Source of the DNA: Tannerellaceae bacterium
Lineage (GTDB): Bacteria; Bacteroidota; Bacteroidia; Bacteroidales; Tannerellaceae
DNA length: 50,714 nucleotides
Direction: 5' to 3'
Assembly: GCA_031259845.1 (NCBI GenBank)
Contig: JAIRKZ010000054.1
Coordinates: 1 to 50,714 of the forward strand
Position 1 is the first letter of the stretch. Each line of letters begins with the position of its first letter. Positions 8,326 to 17,042 of this stretch are shown here, in pieces. The notes under the pieces are model-generated. The model was not told the DNA's origin, searched no databases, and saw nothing but the letters and a program-made list of their open reading frames with translations. A program made the position numbers and the translations under genes.

Positions 8326-8420
8326 GGAGATAATTTCATATAAAGGTACAACAAAAATATGGCCGGCGGCATACTCGTATAATTAACTTTTTGCGTCAGA
8401 CTGTCAGGTTCAAGGGAAAA

Positions 8421-8457
8421 TCCTTATATAGTCTCCGGTAAACCATTATAATAAGGA
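8421..8457 (-). terminator. Weak stem after the permease operon
   Basis: TCCTTAT (8421-8427) and ATAAGGA (8451-8457) form a 7-bp stem just beyond the stop of the last permease gene. On the minus strand it is followed by TTTTCCC. It is AT-rich with a long loop, so it is at best a weak terminator for the ten-gene operon. Confidence 0.3.
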
Positions 8458-8458
8458 A

Positions 8459-9727
8459 TTATTCATACCTTAATGCTTCGGCGGGTTGGAGGGTTATTAC
8501 TTTTCTGGAGGGGAACCATACGCCGGCTGTTATCATCAGGGCTGTCAGCACGAAGGCTATTCCCTGGCAGAGGAAGAAACGGGTTGCCGTAAAGGGCATC
8601 GTTTCTACGTCTGTTACCTCCTGCATACCGAGGTTGAGGGAGATAACGGCTGCCGGGATGAAGGCGAACAGCAGGATAAGCAGGCCTTCGCCGATGAGCA
8701 GGGTGCGGAGATTGGAGGCGGTGGAGCCCAGGGCGATGCGCAAGCCCATTTCGCCCAGGCGGCGCTCTGTGCGGAAGAAGAATGTCCCTACGATTCCCAG
8801 GAAGATATTAACCAGCAGGAAGAAAACGCCGGCAAGGTACATCTTCGTTTCGTTTACGTCGCCGCGGATATAGCGGGCGCGGATGTCGGCAAAGGAGCGG
8901 ATGTTGAGCATATAGATGTTGTGATAGCGCAGCTGCGTCTGCATCTCTTTGCGGAAGTTGGCGGCGAAGTCTTTATCCGCCCCGGGGCCGGCGCGCAGCG
9001 TGATGTCTATGCCCTGGAAGATAAACTCGTTCAGTTCGGCGGCTATTACGCTTTCTTCCAGCAGGCGGATGTAGGTGGGGGTATAGGCATCGAAGTCGCC
9101 AAAGCGTATCGGGTTCATTACGCCGGCCACGTATACGCCGATGCTGTCGTCGTTATAGAACATGAGCTTGCCGGTAGCGTCTCCTTCGGGAAACATCTTT
9201 CCGGCGGCGTCGGAGGTGATAATCCGGTAGTTCGGGCGGAGGCTGCCGGCCAATACGTCCGTAGCGCCTTCCTGCGTAGCGTAGCGGAATACGTTTACGT
9301 AGCCGGGAGTGGCAAAGTAATTGCGCATGGTTCCGCTGGGGAGGGTGTCGCCCGTTTCGTAATTGACGCGCCGCAGGTGGGAATAGTTTCGGGCATAGGT
9401 GTAAGGGAGCGAGGCGGCGGATATGCCTACGGCCTCTACGCCGGGATAGGCCCGTATGCGGGAAACGATGGTAAGGAGGTCGTCGCCCAGCGAAGCGCCG
9501 TATTCTTCCTGCGGGCGGTATTGCTCATTTTCGGGGGTAATGGTGCGGAGGTCTATTGCATACACGCCCGTAATATCATACCCCAGGGGCGAGGCGTAGA
9601 GGGTGATGCGGGTATACAGATCGTCTACGATATACCAAAGGCAGACAGACACCAGCGCTATTTCGGCCCATATCCAGGCGTTGCCCGCCCGCTGGCTCCA
9701 GATTACTTTTATGATTTGTGTGAACAT
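8459..9727 (-). CDS. MacB/FtsX-like ABC permease, type B, pair 4
   Basis: The 422-residue last gene of the transporter operon. Start MFTQIIKVIWSQRAGN is chosen over an upstream ATG that lies inside the preceding gene; it begins 19 nt after that gene's stop. Topology: one membrane helix (about 18-38), a large periplasmic domain (about 40-290), then three helices in the C-terminal third. The cytoplasmic motif 'RRLGEMGLRIALGS' before the second helix is the MacB/FtsX coupling motif, and the protein ends 'PAEALRYE'. It has no ATPase domain and must use the single ATPase encoded in this operon. Type B N-termini (IWxQRxxN followed by an aromatic-rich helix) recur in three sister genes. Its substrate is unknown. 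Confidence 0.88.
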   Translation of the reverse strand: MFTQIIKVIWSQRAGNAWIWAEIALVSVCLWYIVDDLYTRITLYASPLGYDITGVYAIDLRTITPENEQYRPQEEYGASLGDDLLTIVSRIRAYPGVEAVGISAASLPYTYARNYSHLRRVNYETGDTLPSGTMRNYFATPGYVNVFRYATQEGATDVLAGSLRPNYRIITSDAAGKMFPEGDATGKLMFYNDDSIGVYVAGVMNPIRFGDFDAYTPTYIRLLEESVIAAELNEFIFQGIDITLRAGPGADKDFAANFRKEMQTQLRYHNIYMLNIRSFADIRARYIRGDVNETKMYLAGVFFLLVNIFLGIVGTFFFRTERRLGEMGLRIALGSTASNLRTLLIGEGLLILLFAFIPAAVISLNLGMQEVTDVETMPFTATRFFLCQGIAFVLTALMITAGVWFPSRKVITLQPAEALRYE

Positions 9728-9746
9728 AACTGCTTTTTCTGTTTTT

Positions 9747-11018
9747 TTAATCTCCATAAATTGCATGTACGATATTGGCGCGAGACGTGCGCCAGGCCGG
9801 TATGCCGGCGCTAAGAAGGTTGAGCGCAAGGCAGAAGAGGAAGGCGTAAATAAACACCATCGGGTTTACCGTCATCTCTGCGCTAAGGGAAGCTGCCCCT
9901 TCGCGCATACTGACGGTTTCGGTTACTAACAGCCAGTCGCTCATAAAGGCAACGGCCAGGTAGCTGATAGCCAGCCCCAGCGCTCCGCCGATAAGGGTAA
10001 GGAGCAGGTTTTCATACAATATCTGCATCAGCAGGCGGCCAGACGTGGCTCCGAAAGCCTTGCGGATGCCGATTTCGGGCATGCGCTTCTTCATCCTCGA
10101 AAGCGTCATGCCAGACAGGTTGATGGCCGGCACGAGCAGCAGGATAGCGAGCACAATGGCATAGCGCAGAACGATGCCCCGGCCGTTGGCCTGCTCGTTT
10201 CCCTGGCGGTAGATGCTGAGGAAGTGCGTTTCGGGCTGCCCGTTCAGTTCATACGTGCCGTCGCGGAGGTTGGCGTTGAACTGTTTGACAGATCGTGCGG
10301 CTTCTTCGCGGATGGCAGTGAAGTCGCTTCGGGAACGGGCCAGGATATAGCAGCAGAAGTTGCCGGTGGTATCTTCCGTTTCCATATTCGGATGGAAGGT
10401 GGTGGTGGTATGCGGCGTCCATACCTCGGCGTAGGCCGACAGGGCAAAGGTGGAAACATCCGGCACAACGCCGCACACCGTATACTCTACAAAGCTGACG
10501 AGTACAGGCTTGCCCACTACCTCTGCCGTGCCGTACAGGCCGCGGGCCAGCGATTCGTTTACCACGGCCTTCCTGATGCCGCTTTGCACGTCTTCTTCCG
10601 TAAAGGGCTTTCCGGCCAGGAAGCGAAACTCGAACACGTTCCAGAAGCGTTCGTCCGTATAGCACACATCCGCCTTGTATTCATTCCTTCCGGCGGGGAT
10701 AGAGATGAGGCGCTCGTTCCCGGAAGAGACAGCCGTTACGGTCTGGGGCGTGGCAAGGGGGTAAAATACTTCCTTTATGAGGCGGAAGGAGTTATACGAA
10801 GAACTGTTGCTTTGCGGCTTTACGTAATTCCCCCTCGTTACATACAGCGTCCGGTGGCGGTTGGTTTCCGGGCGGTAGCCGGCGCTCTTCACTTCGTAGG
10901 CGATGACCAGCGCCATTATCATGGCAATGGCCAGAGCCGTCCCCACAATGGAAATGAGGCTGAGGAGCGGATTCTCCCGGAGCGTGCCCAGGACTTGTTT
11001 GATCAATACTCTGTTCAT
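9747..11018 (-). CDS. MacB/FtsX-like ABC permease, type A, pair 4
   Basis: 423 residues, beginning MNRVLIKQVLGTLRENPLLS, with helix 1 about 18-42, a periplasmic MacB-type domain, and three C-terminal helices. The coupling motif reads 'KRMPEIGIRKAFGAT', and the C-terminus has 'PAWRTSRANIVHAIYGD'. Type A proteins in this operon share 'LKENP' or 'LRENP' before helix 1 and 'GTALxIAMxM' within it. It is followed after 19 nt by its type B partner, a spacing repeated in the other pairs, which suggests an A/B heterodimer like LolC/LolE. A 136-nt gap with a hairpin separates it from the gene before, the longest gap in the operon. Confidence 0.88.
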   Translation of the reverse strand: MNRVLIKQVLGTLRENPLLSLISIVGTALAIAMIMALVIAYEVKSAGYRPETNRHRTLYVTRGNYVKPQSNSSSYNSFRLIKEVFYPLATPQTVTAVSSGNERLISIPAGRNEYKADVCYTDERFWNVFEFRFLAGKPFTEEDVQSGIRKAVVNESLARGLYGTAEVVGKPVLVSFVEYTVCGVVPDVSTFALSAYAEVWTPHTTTTFHPNMETEDTTGNFCCYILARSRSDFTAIREEAARSVKQFNANLRDGTYELNGQPETHFLSIYRQGNEQANGRGIVLRYAIVLAILLLVPAINLSGMTLSRMKKRMPEIGIRKAFGATSGRLLMQILYENLLLTLIGGALGLAISYLAVAFMSDWLLVTETVSMREGAASLSAEMTVNPMVFIYAFLFCLALNLLSAGIPAWRTSRANIVHAIYGD

Positions 11019-11071
11019 ATACGTTGTTATTTATACTTATGTTTATATTCTTCTGTTTCCCCTGGCGGCGC

Positions 11072-11088
11072 TTTCGCGTGACGCGAAA
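11072..11088. other. Hairpin in the 136-nt gap between permease pairs 3 and 4
   Basis: TTTCGCG (11072-11078) and CGCGAAA (11082-11088) form a perfect stem with a TGA loop. The gap (11019-11154) also holds two copies of GGCGCTTTC. No T tract follows, so an mRNA processing or stability element, or a repetitive extragenic palindrome, is likelier than a terminator. Confidence 0.5.
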
Positions 11089-11154
11089 CTGCAAAATCCG
11101 TCGGCGTGGCGCTTTCCTGACGCCGCGCGCATTTCCTGCTCGTCGCGCATCGCC

Positions 11155-12414
11155 CTACTCATCGCGCAGGGCGTCTACGGGCGGTACGGAGGCGGCGCGG
11201 GTGGCGGGCTGCCAGATTCCCCCTACGATAATGGCCGAGGTGATGAGCAGCGTGGCGAGCAGGGCTATTACCGTTCGCCCGAAGGTAAAGGGGAGGCGGT
11301 AGGTGTCGAGCACGTCGGCGGCCAGCATGTTGAGGTATACCAGGAAGGCTGGCGGCAGGGACAGCGCCATGAGGCAGAGGCCTTCGAGGATGGTGGCCCG
11401 GCGGATGGCGCTTTTGCCGGCTCCCATGGCCATGCGGATGCCTATGTCGCTGCGGCGCTGGCGGGTGCGCAGCCAGAAGGCGCCGAACACGCCCAGAAAC
11501 ACGGTGACGAGCACGAAGAGCATCACCCAGGTCATGGGCAAGACGTCTTCGCGCAGGATTTTCCCCACTATATTGTCGCGCAATTGGGCGGAGGAGACTA
11601 CGGAGCTTACGTAGAGGTTGTTTTCCTTCAGGCGGTCGCCCATATCGGGGATGAAGTTGTCTTCAAAATGCCGGGCGGCGCCGGGGCGTATACGCAGGCA
11701 GATGTCTATCCGCGTGATGCTGTTGTGCCGGGTAAAGCCTTCAAGCCCCTGGGTGGTGAGGGGCGTGTAGCAGGCGCCTTCGTAGGGGGCCAGCTCATGG
11801 GTTTTCAGCAGCCCGGTAACGGCTGCCACCCGGCTGGAGTCTTCGTTGTTTTCTGTATACGTCAGCGTGCTGCCAATGGCCTGGCTTACGTTGCCGTAAA
11901 GCAGTTCGGCTATGTCTTTGGTGAGGATTACCTGCTGGTAGCCGGTTTCTTCCATCGTTAGCGGATGGCCGTCGATGGTGCGGATGCGGAATACGTCGAA
12001 GTAGGAGGGGGTCACCTGCCGGCAGCGGATGCCTTGCGTCTGGGTGGAATCAACCTGCAGGCTGCGCCAGTAGCCGCCCGTGGAGTAAGGGGGGGCGTAG
12101 ATGGAGAGCGAAAGGTTCTCTACGTCGGGATAGAGCCTTATGCGCTCCACGATGGCGTAGAGTTCTTCCACGGGCGAGGGGGCGCCTTCCCGCTCCGGGT
12201 CTATGTAATGGGCAGCGATGGGGGCTACGGTCTTTAGCTTCAGGAGGTAGGTGTTCTCTATGTCGAAGCCCTTCGGCTCGGTATAGTTCTTCAGCTTCAC
12301 CCAGAGGAAGTCTGTCATCACAAAGAGGAAAAAGGTCACTGCGGCGAGTTCGAGCAGCAGCCAGCTGTTGTGCCGCCGCTCCGTCCATATCTGTTTAAAG
12401 ATTTGCTTTATCAT
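11155..12414 (-). CDS. MacB/FtsX-like ABC permease, type B, pair 3
   Basis: 419 residues, starting MIKQIFKQIWTERRHNSWLL, 15 nt after the stop of its type A partner. Helix 1 is about 18-40 and rich in Leu, Phe and Val. The periplasmic domain follows 'EPKGFDIENTYLLKL', a type B hallmark (compare 'SPMGYDISNTW' in pair 1). The coupling motif is 'RRSDIGIRMAMGAG' and the protein ends 'PVDALRDE'. There is no nucleotide-binding domain. The substrate is unknown; the family includes macrolide and peptide exporters and lipoprotein extractors. Confidence 0.88.
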   Translation of the reverse strand: MIKQIFKQIWTERRHNSWLLLELAAVTFFLFVMTDFLWVKLKNYTEPKGFDIENTYLLKLKTVAPIAAHYIDPEREGAPSPVEELYAIVERIRLYPDVENLSLSIYAPPYSTGGYWRSLQVDSTQTQGIRCRQVTPSYFDVFRIRTIDGHPLTMEETGYQQVILTKDIAELLYGNVSQAIGSTLTYTENNEDSSRVAAVTGLLKTHELAPYEGACYTPLTTQGLEGFTRHNSITRIDICLRIRPGAARHFEDNFIPDMGDRLKENNLYVSSVVSSAQLRDNIVGKILREDVLPMTWVMLFVLVTVFLGVFGAFWLRTRQRRSDIGIRMAMGAGKSAIRRATILEGLCLMALSLPPAFLVYLNMLAADVLDTYRLPFTFGRTVIALLATLLITSAIIVGGIWQPATRAASVPPVDALRDE

Positions 12415-12429
12415 ATCGGGAGGCAGGTA

Positions 12430-13692
12430 TCAAAGGTTGTTACTTAACGATTCGGCGGCATTGGCGCGCGAGGTACGCCAGGCGGGCAGGCCGGCAGAGA
12501 GGAGGTTTATCGCCAGGCAGGCGAGCAGGGCGGCGGCAAAGAGCGAAGGCTTGACAACCATCGACAGCTGGAGGCTTACGTCTGTCCGCTGAAGCAGGCT
12601 GTCTTTGGCCACGTAGAAGAAGAGCACCGAGAGGCACAGCCCGATAAGGCCGCCGGCAAAGGTGACGATGAAGTTCTCGGCCACAATCTGCCCCATCACG
12701 TTGCCTGTGGTGGCGCCGAAGGCTTTGCGCAGCCCGAACTCCGGCCTCCGCTTCTGTATCTGCGAATAGAGGATGCCCGACAGGTTGAACACCGGCAGGA
12801 ACAGGAACAGGGCCGCCAGCGACAGCATCCCGGAGAAGACGCCCTGCATCCGTCCGTCCTGTTCCCGGTAGAACATCCGCCGCAGGCTGCCCACGGGCTG
12901 CTTCCAGATATTGGCCTTAAACTCCTTCTGCCCGGCGTTGAAGGCGGCGAGGCGGCGCCGGGCTTCCTCGCGGATGGGTTCGAGGTTGTCGCCTTTCCGG
13001 GCCAGGATGGTTACCTGAAGCTGTCCGCCGATGCCTTCCGTAAAGTCGCCGCCCATGATGTCAGCGTTCAGCGACCAGGGTATCCATAGCTCGCCATAAG
13101 CCTCGCCCACGACTTCGCTTACGGGCGCTGCCACGCCCACGATGCGGTAGTCTGCATAATCGGCCCGGATGGTGAGGCCGGTCACGTCGGTAGTTCCGAA
13201 GAACTCCCGCGCTACCCGCTCGCTTACAACGGCTACCTGGACGGCCGAGGCAAACTCCCCGTCCGTATAAGGCCTCCCGTGGAGGAAGCGGAAATCAAAG
13301 ACCCGCCAGAAGGCCGCGTCTGTCTCGCGCACGTCGCACTCGCGCACCCTCCTGCTTCCCGCTGCGGACACCTGCCTCCTGGCGGGCGAGGCGGAGACGG
13401 CGGTTACAGCCTCGGGCGTCTCCATCGCATAGAAACATTCGTTTACGAGGCGGGTGGAGATGCCGTCTCCCCGGTAACCGGCACGTTGCTCGTTCATCCC
13501 TTCAATCATGTATACGTATAGCATACGCCCCCGTTCAGACACGGGCGGGAAGGCAGCCGTCTTCACCTGGCACACCAGCGCCAGCGCCATCATCATAGCC
13601 ACCGCCAGCGCCGTGCCGAGGATGGTAAAGAAGCTCACCAGCGGATTCTCCCGCAAGGTAGCCAGGGCTTGCATAAAGTAGTGTTTAATCAT
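12430..13692 (-). CDS. MacB/FtsX-like ABC permease, type A, pair 3
   Basis: 420 residues, starting MIKHYFMQALATLRENPLVS. Helix 1 contains 'ILGTALAVAMMMALALV'. The periplasmic domain carries 'PVSERGRMLYVY', also found in modified form in the other type A proteins. The coupling motif is 'KRRPEFGLRKAFGATTGN', and the C-terminus reads 'PAWRTSRANAAESLSNNL'. The nearest relative by eye is the pair 1 or pair 4 type A protein, consistent with tandem duplication. The 15-nt spacing to the type B gene suggests coupled synthesis. Confidence 0.88.
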   Translation of the reverse strand: MIKHYFMQALATLRENPLVSFFTILGTALAVAMMMALALVCQVKTAAFPPVSERGRMLYVYMIEGMNEQRAGYRGDGISTRLVNECFYAMETPEAVTAVSASPARRQVSAAGSRRVRECDVRETDAAFWRVFDFRFLHGRPYTDGEFASAVQVAVVSERVAREFFGTTDVTGLTIRADYADYRIVGVAAPVSEVVGEAYGELWIPWSLNADIMGGDFTEGIGGQLQVTILARKGDNLEPIREEARRRLAAFNAGQKEFKANIWKQPVGSLRRMFYREQDGRMQGVFSGMLSLAALFLFLPVFNLSGILYSQIQKRRPEFGLRKAFGATTGNVMGQIVAENFIVTFAGGLIGLCLSVLFFYVAKDSLLQRTDVSLQLSMVVKPSLFAAALLACLAINLLSAGLPAWRTSRANAAESLSNNL

Positions 13693-13713
13693 CGTTTCTC
13701 TATTATTAGTTGG

Positions 13714-15024
13714 TTATTCATCCCTCAAGGCTTCCACGGGGGTAATCCTCCCGGCCCGCCAGGCGGGATACAGGATAGCCGGCACAATAATCCCGGCCAG
13801 CGTGAGCCAGGTAACCAGGTTGGTGATAAGGAAGCGCAGAAGGCCGTTGTCGGGCAGGTAATCCCCCGGCGACATATCGTGTTTGCCCAATGTATCAATC
13901 AGTCCTGCCGAGATAAACTGCACTTCGATAATCATGGCGGGAATGGCTGCGATACTCAACAGGAGAAGCCCCTCGAGGATAAACATCCACCTTATCCCAT
14001 GATTGCCGGCTCCCATGGCGCGGCGTATCCCTATCTCTTCCCTCCGCACATTCACCCTGTAAAGGAAAGCGCCCAGCACACAGAGGGCCACGGTTACCAG
14101 GAAGAATGCCATCAGGGCCGCATGCATACGTATCGTGTTGGTTATCCCGAAGCTGTAATTCGTACCGGCTTCCACCTGTACGAGCGACGCCATGTTTTTA
14201 AGGTAATAATTACCAATCCGCAGCGGGGCGCTCATCTGCTGCCTGAACTCCTTCATAAAGCGGGCGGCGGGGATGTGCCCCCTGCTCCGGACGGCGATGG
14301 ATACATAAAGGTAGTTAGACTCATCTATCCTGGCAGGAAAGAATACCACCCCATGCGGGCGGCTATAGTTGAAACGCTTCAGGTCGTCTGTCACGCCTGC
14401 GATGCGATACTGTTCGCGCGGATATTCGGGGCTTACCCAGGTTGATTCAATAATCTTCCCCACGGCCTCTTCCCCGGGGAAGAGCGTTTCCGCCACTATC
14501 CGGGTAACAAGCGCCACGCCGGGAGCGCCCCAGTCGTAATCCGCCAGGGATACCGGCCGCCCGCCCCGTCCGGAGGTGTGGCGAAACACCTTGAAATAGT
14601 CTTCTTCAGCGATAAAGTTGATACGCTGGATACTGATTGTTTTCAGCGTATCCTGCGCGCTCCTGTAAGTAGAGCCGTTAAAACTGCCGGTTCCGGGGAG
14701 GGAATAATCGCCCAGGCAGAGGCCCGCCGATTCCACATCCGGATATTCCTTAATGCGGGCAACAACGCGCTGCAGATGGGCGATGGCAGCCGGGGGCGCT
14801 GCGGAGGCCGTATCGTATCCGGCATGGCTGGCCGGCAGGGTTCCCACGTCTATCCGGTACGTGTTGCGCACATCCCGGTGAGAGGCAAGGCTCCTGTTAT
14901 ATTCGAGCACGAAAAAGAAATCAACGATATACCAGGCGAGGCAAAAGACACACAAGAGTTCCAGGAGTATCCAGCCGTTGCTTTTCCTGCGGTTTACGAT
15001 TTGTTTCCAGATAATTCTCAACAT
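13714..15024 (-). CDS. MacB/FtsX-like ABC permease, type B, pair 2
   Basis: 436 residues. The start MLRIIWKQIVNRRKSNGW at 15024 is preferred to an ATG at 15138, which lies deep in the preceding gene, because it reproduces the type B N-terminus and leaves a 7-nt gap. Helix 1 is about 18-40 and periplasmic sequence runs to about 300. The coupling motif is 'RREEIGIRRAMGAG', the best match to the MacB consensus among the type B proteins, and the end is 'PVEALRDE'. It is slightly longer than its paralogues because of extra residues in the periplasmic domain. It presumably pairs with the type A protein just upstream. Confidence 0.88.
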   Translation of the reverse strand: MLRIIWKQIVNRRKSNGWILLELLCVFCLAWYIVDFFFVLEYNRSLASHRDVRNTYRIDVGTLPASHAGYDTASAAPPAAIAHLQRVVARIKEYPDVESAGLCLGDYSLPGTGSFNGSTYRSAQDTLKTISIQRINFIAEEDYFKVFRHTSGRGGRPVSLADYDWGAPGVALVTRIVAETLFPGEEAVGKIIESTWVSPEYPREQYRIAGVTDDLKRFNYSRPHGVVFFPARIDESNYLYVSIAVRSRGHIPAARFMKEFRQQMSAPLRIGNYYLKNMASLVQVEAGTNYSFGITNTIRMHAALMAFFLVTVALCVLGAFLYRVNVRREEIGIRRAMGAGNHGIRWMFILEGLLLLSIAAIPAMIIEVQFISAGLIDTLGKHDMSPGDYLPDNGLLRFLITNLVTWLTLAGIIVPAILYPAWRAGRITPVEALRDE

Positions 15025-15031
15025 AACTGCG

Positions 15032-16348
15032 TTACTTTTTATTGAGTGAATAAACAATCTCCCGGCAAGAGGTGCGCCAGGCCGGGATAACCGTTGCCAG
15101 CAGGTTAAGCACGACGCAAGTGACCAATGCAACGGCAAACACCGTGTAGTTCATCAGCATGGAAGGCGCCAGCTCCACATCAAGCCCCGCGGGCGCTGCA
15201 TCTACAAACATTTGCCGGATGCCGATATGGATAATCCAGCTGCGAAACGCATACAGGAGCACGTACGAGAATAAAAGCCCCGCCACGCCGCCCAAGCCCG
15301 TAAAGAGCAGGTTCTCGGCAATCAACTGATTCATCAGCGTATGCCTGGGCGCTCCGAATGCCCGCCTTACGCCCATCTCGGCCAGCCGCCGCTCCATTTG
15401 CGCGTCGGCCATTCCCGAAAGGCTGATGGCCGGCACCAGCAGGAGGACGAGGAACACCCCCGCGTATTGCCACAATAGGCCGGCAAAGTTGATGCTTTGC
15501 CCGCCATAGAAGCGGAAGATGGATTGCCATTGCCGGTCTGGCTGCTCATTCACCGTAAATGTTATGCCCTCGCCCAGCGATGCGGCGTATTTGTGCAGGT
15601 TTTCCTTTATCTCCTCCCTTACCTTCCCTGCCTCCTTCACGGAAGGCGCGAGTGCGTAGGCGAGGAAATTACCCAGCGTACTGCCGTAACTGCTTCCTTC
15701 CCACGCCTCCTCCAAGCCGGCATTCGCCGTATAGGGTATCCATACCTGTGCAAAGGTGTGATTGGCTACAAAGGATACGTCTTTTACCACGCCGCATATC
15801 CGGTAGGAGTCGAAGTTCAACTGCATGTATTGCCCGGCCACGTCCGTATGGCCGAATAGCTGCCGGGCAAACGAGGCGCTGACCACCGCCGTCCGTATGC
15901 CCGACTGCATATCCGCCTCCGTAAAGGGCGCGCCGTTCACGAAAGAGAAAGCAAATACCTTCCAGAACCCGGTATCTACGTATTTCACAGCAACGGGCAG
16001 TTGCTCGTCGCTGCCCGCCGGCTGCACAAAGTTGTCTCCCCACTCGTCGTAAACCACCGTTACGGCTTCCGCCGTTTGCAGCGAATTCATGCAGACGTCT
16101 ACCGTATGCAGGGAAAGCCTGCCGCTGTTGATATTTCCCTCTGCCGTTGTTACCTGTCCGTATCTTACCATCAGCAGGCGGTCTCGCGCCGATTCGGGAT
16201 ATAAATTGGCCACCTTGATATAGAACACAATGGCCAGTATCATAACCATAGAGATGGAAAGCCCGGTTCCCACGATATAAATCAGGCTGTAAAAGCGGTT
16301 CTGCTTCAGCAACTGCCAGGCTTGTTTCAGATAGTATGCCATACGCAT
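15032..16348 (-). CDS. MacB/FtsX-like ABC permease, type A, pair 2
   Basis: 438 residues, starting [20 protein letters not shown]. It overlaps the ATPase stop by one base (TAATG), so translation of the two is probably coupled, which ties this pair most directly to the ATPase. Helix 1 has 'IVGTGLSISMVMILAIV'. The periplasmic domain carries 'PESARDRLLMV', and the coupling motif is 'RRLAEMGVRRAFGAP'. The C-terminus reads 'PAWRTSCREIVYSLNKK'. It is the most divergent of the four type A proteins by eye. Confidence 0.88.
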   Translation of the reverse strand: MRMAYYLKQAWQLLKQNRFYSLIYIVGTGLSISMVMILAIVFYIKVANLYPESARDRLLMVRYGQVTTAEGNINSGRLSLHTVDVCMNSLQTAEAVTVVYDEWGDNFVQPAGSDEQLPVAVKYVDTGFWKVFAFSFVNGAPFTEADMQSGIRTAVVSASFARQLFGHTDVAGQYMQLNFDSYRICGVVKDVSFVANHTFAQVWIPYTANAGLEEAWEGSSYGSTLGNFLAYALAPSVKEAGKVREEIKENLHKYAASLGEGITFTVNEQPDRQWQSIFRFYGGQSINFAGLLWQYAGVFLVLLLVPAISLSGMADAQMERRLAEMGVRRAFGAPRHTLMNQLIAENLLFTGLGGVAGLLFSYVLLYAFRSWIIHIGIRQMFVDAAPAGLDVELAPSMLMNYTVFAVALVTCVVLNLLATVIPAWRTSCREIVYSLNKK

Positions 16349-17013
16349 TACTGTATTTGCCTTCCGTCGAAGAAGCGTACGGTGCGGCTGGTTTGCCTTG
16401 CCTGGTGCTCGTTATGAGTCACCATTACGATGGTGCGCCCGTCTTCCCGGTTCAGTTTGTGGAGGATATCCATTACCTCGATACCCATCTTGCTGTCGAG
16501 GTTGCCGGTAGGTTCGTCGGCCAGGATAATGTTAGGCGTCCCTACGATGGCGCGGGCGATGGCTACGCGCTGGCACTGTCCGCCGGAGAGCTGCGTGGGG
16601 AAGTGCTTCATGCGGTGGCTCAGGCCTACCTTTTCCAATACCTCTTTAGCCGCTTTGCGGCGTTCGGCGGCCGATACTTTGCGGTAGAGCAGGGGTAGCT
16701 CCACATTGTCGAGCACATTGAGCGAATTGATCAGGTGGAAGCTCTGGAATACGAAACCCAACTGACGGTTGCGGAAAGCGGCCTGATCTTTGTCGCTCAT
16801 GCCTGCGGTGTTGATATCGTCTATCGTTACGCTTCCGGCAGTAGGCGCGTCGAGCAGCCCCATAATATTAAGCAGGGTGGATTTTCCACATCCCGAAGGC
16901 CCCATGACGGAGAGGAACTCGCCTTTCCGTACTTCGAGGTTTACATTCTCCAGGGCTACCGTTTCTATCTCTTTCGTACGGTAAATCTTCTGTAAGTTCG
17001 TTAGCTTGATCAT
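16348..17013 (-). CDS. ABC transporter ATPase, LolD/MacB type
   Basis: This 221-residue protein is the only ATPase in a transporter operon with eight permeases. Walker A is GPSGCGKST at 39-46, the Q-loop Gln is at 90, the signature LSGGQ at 142-146 and Walker B ILADEP at 163-168, followed by 'TGNLDSKMG', the LolD/MacB/FtsE-type D-loop region, and an H-loop 'VTHNEHQA'. All catalytic residues are intact. In this family two ATPase copies dock on a permease dimer and drive a mechanotransmission cycle in the periplasmic domains. The gene sits between permease pairs 1 and 2 and overlaps pair 2 by one base. Sharing one ATPase among four permease pairs is inferred from the gene order. Confidence 0.95.
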   Translation of the reverse strand: MIKLTNLQKIYRTKEIETVALENVNLEVRKGEFLSVMGPSGCGKSTLLNIMGLLDAPTAGSVTIDDINTAGMSDKDQAAFRNRQLGFVFQSFHLINSLNVLDNVELPLLYRKVSAAERRKAAKEVLEKVGLSHRMKHFPTQLSGGQCQRVAIARAIVGTPNIILADEPTGNLDSKMGIEVMDILHKLNREDGRTIVMVTHNEHQARQTSRTVRFFDGRQIQ

Positions 17014-17042
17014 GACTTTAGTTATTTAATGATTCATATTGT

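Noticed and set aside
8486-9814. 442-residue open frame antisense to the last permease
   Set aside because: The permease frame on the minus strand has MacB motifs and operon spacing; the antisense frame is low-complexity Gly, Ala and Glu with no motif.
10903-11961. 352-residue plus-strand open frame across permease pairs 3 and 4
   Set aside because: It overlaps two well-supported permease genes on the opposite strand and is Gly/His/Glu-rich shadow sequence.
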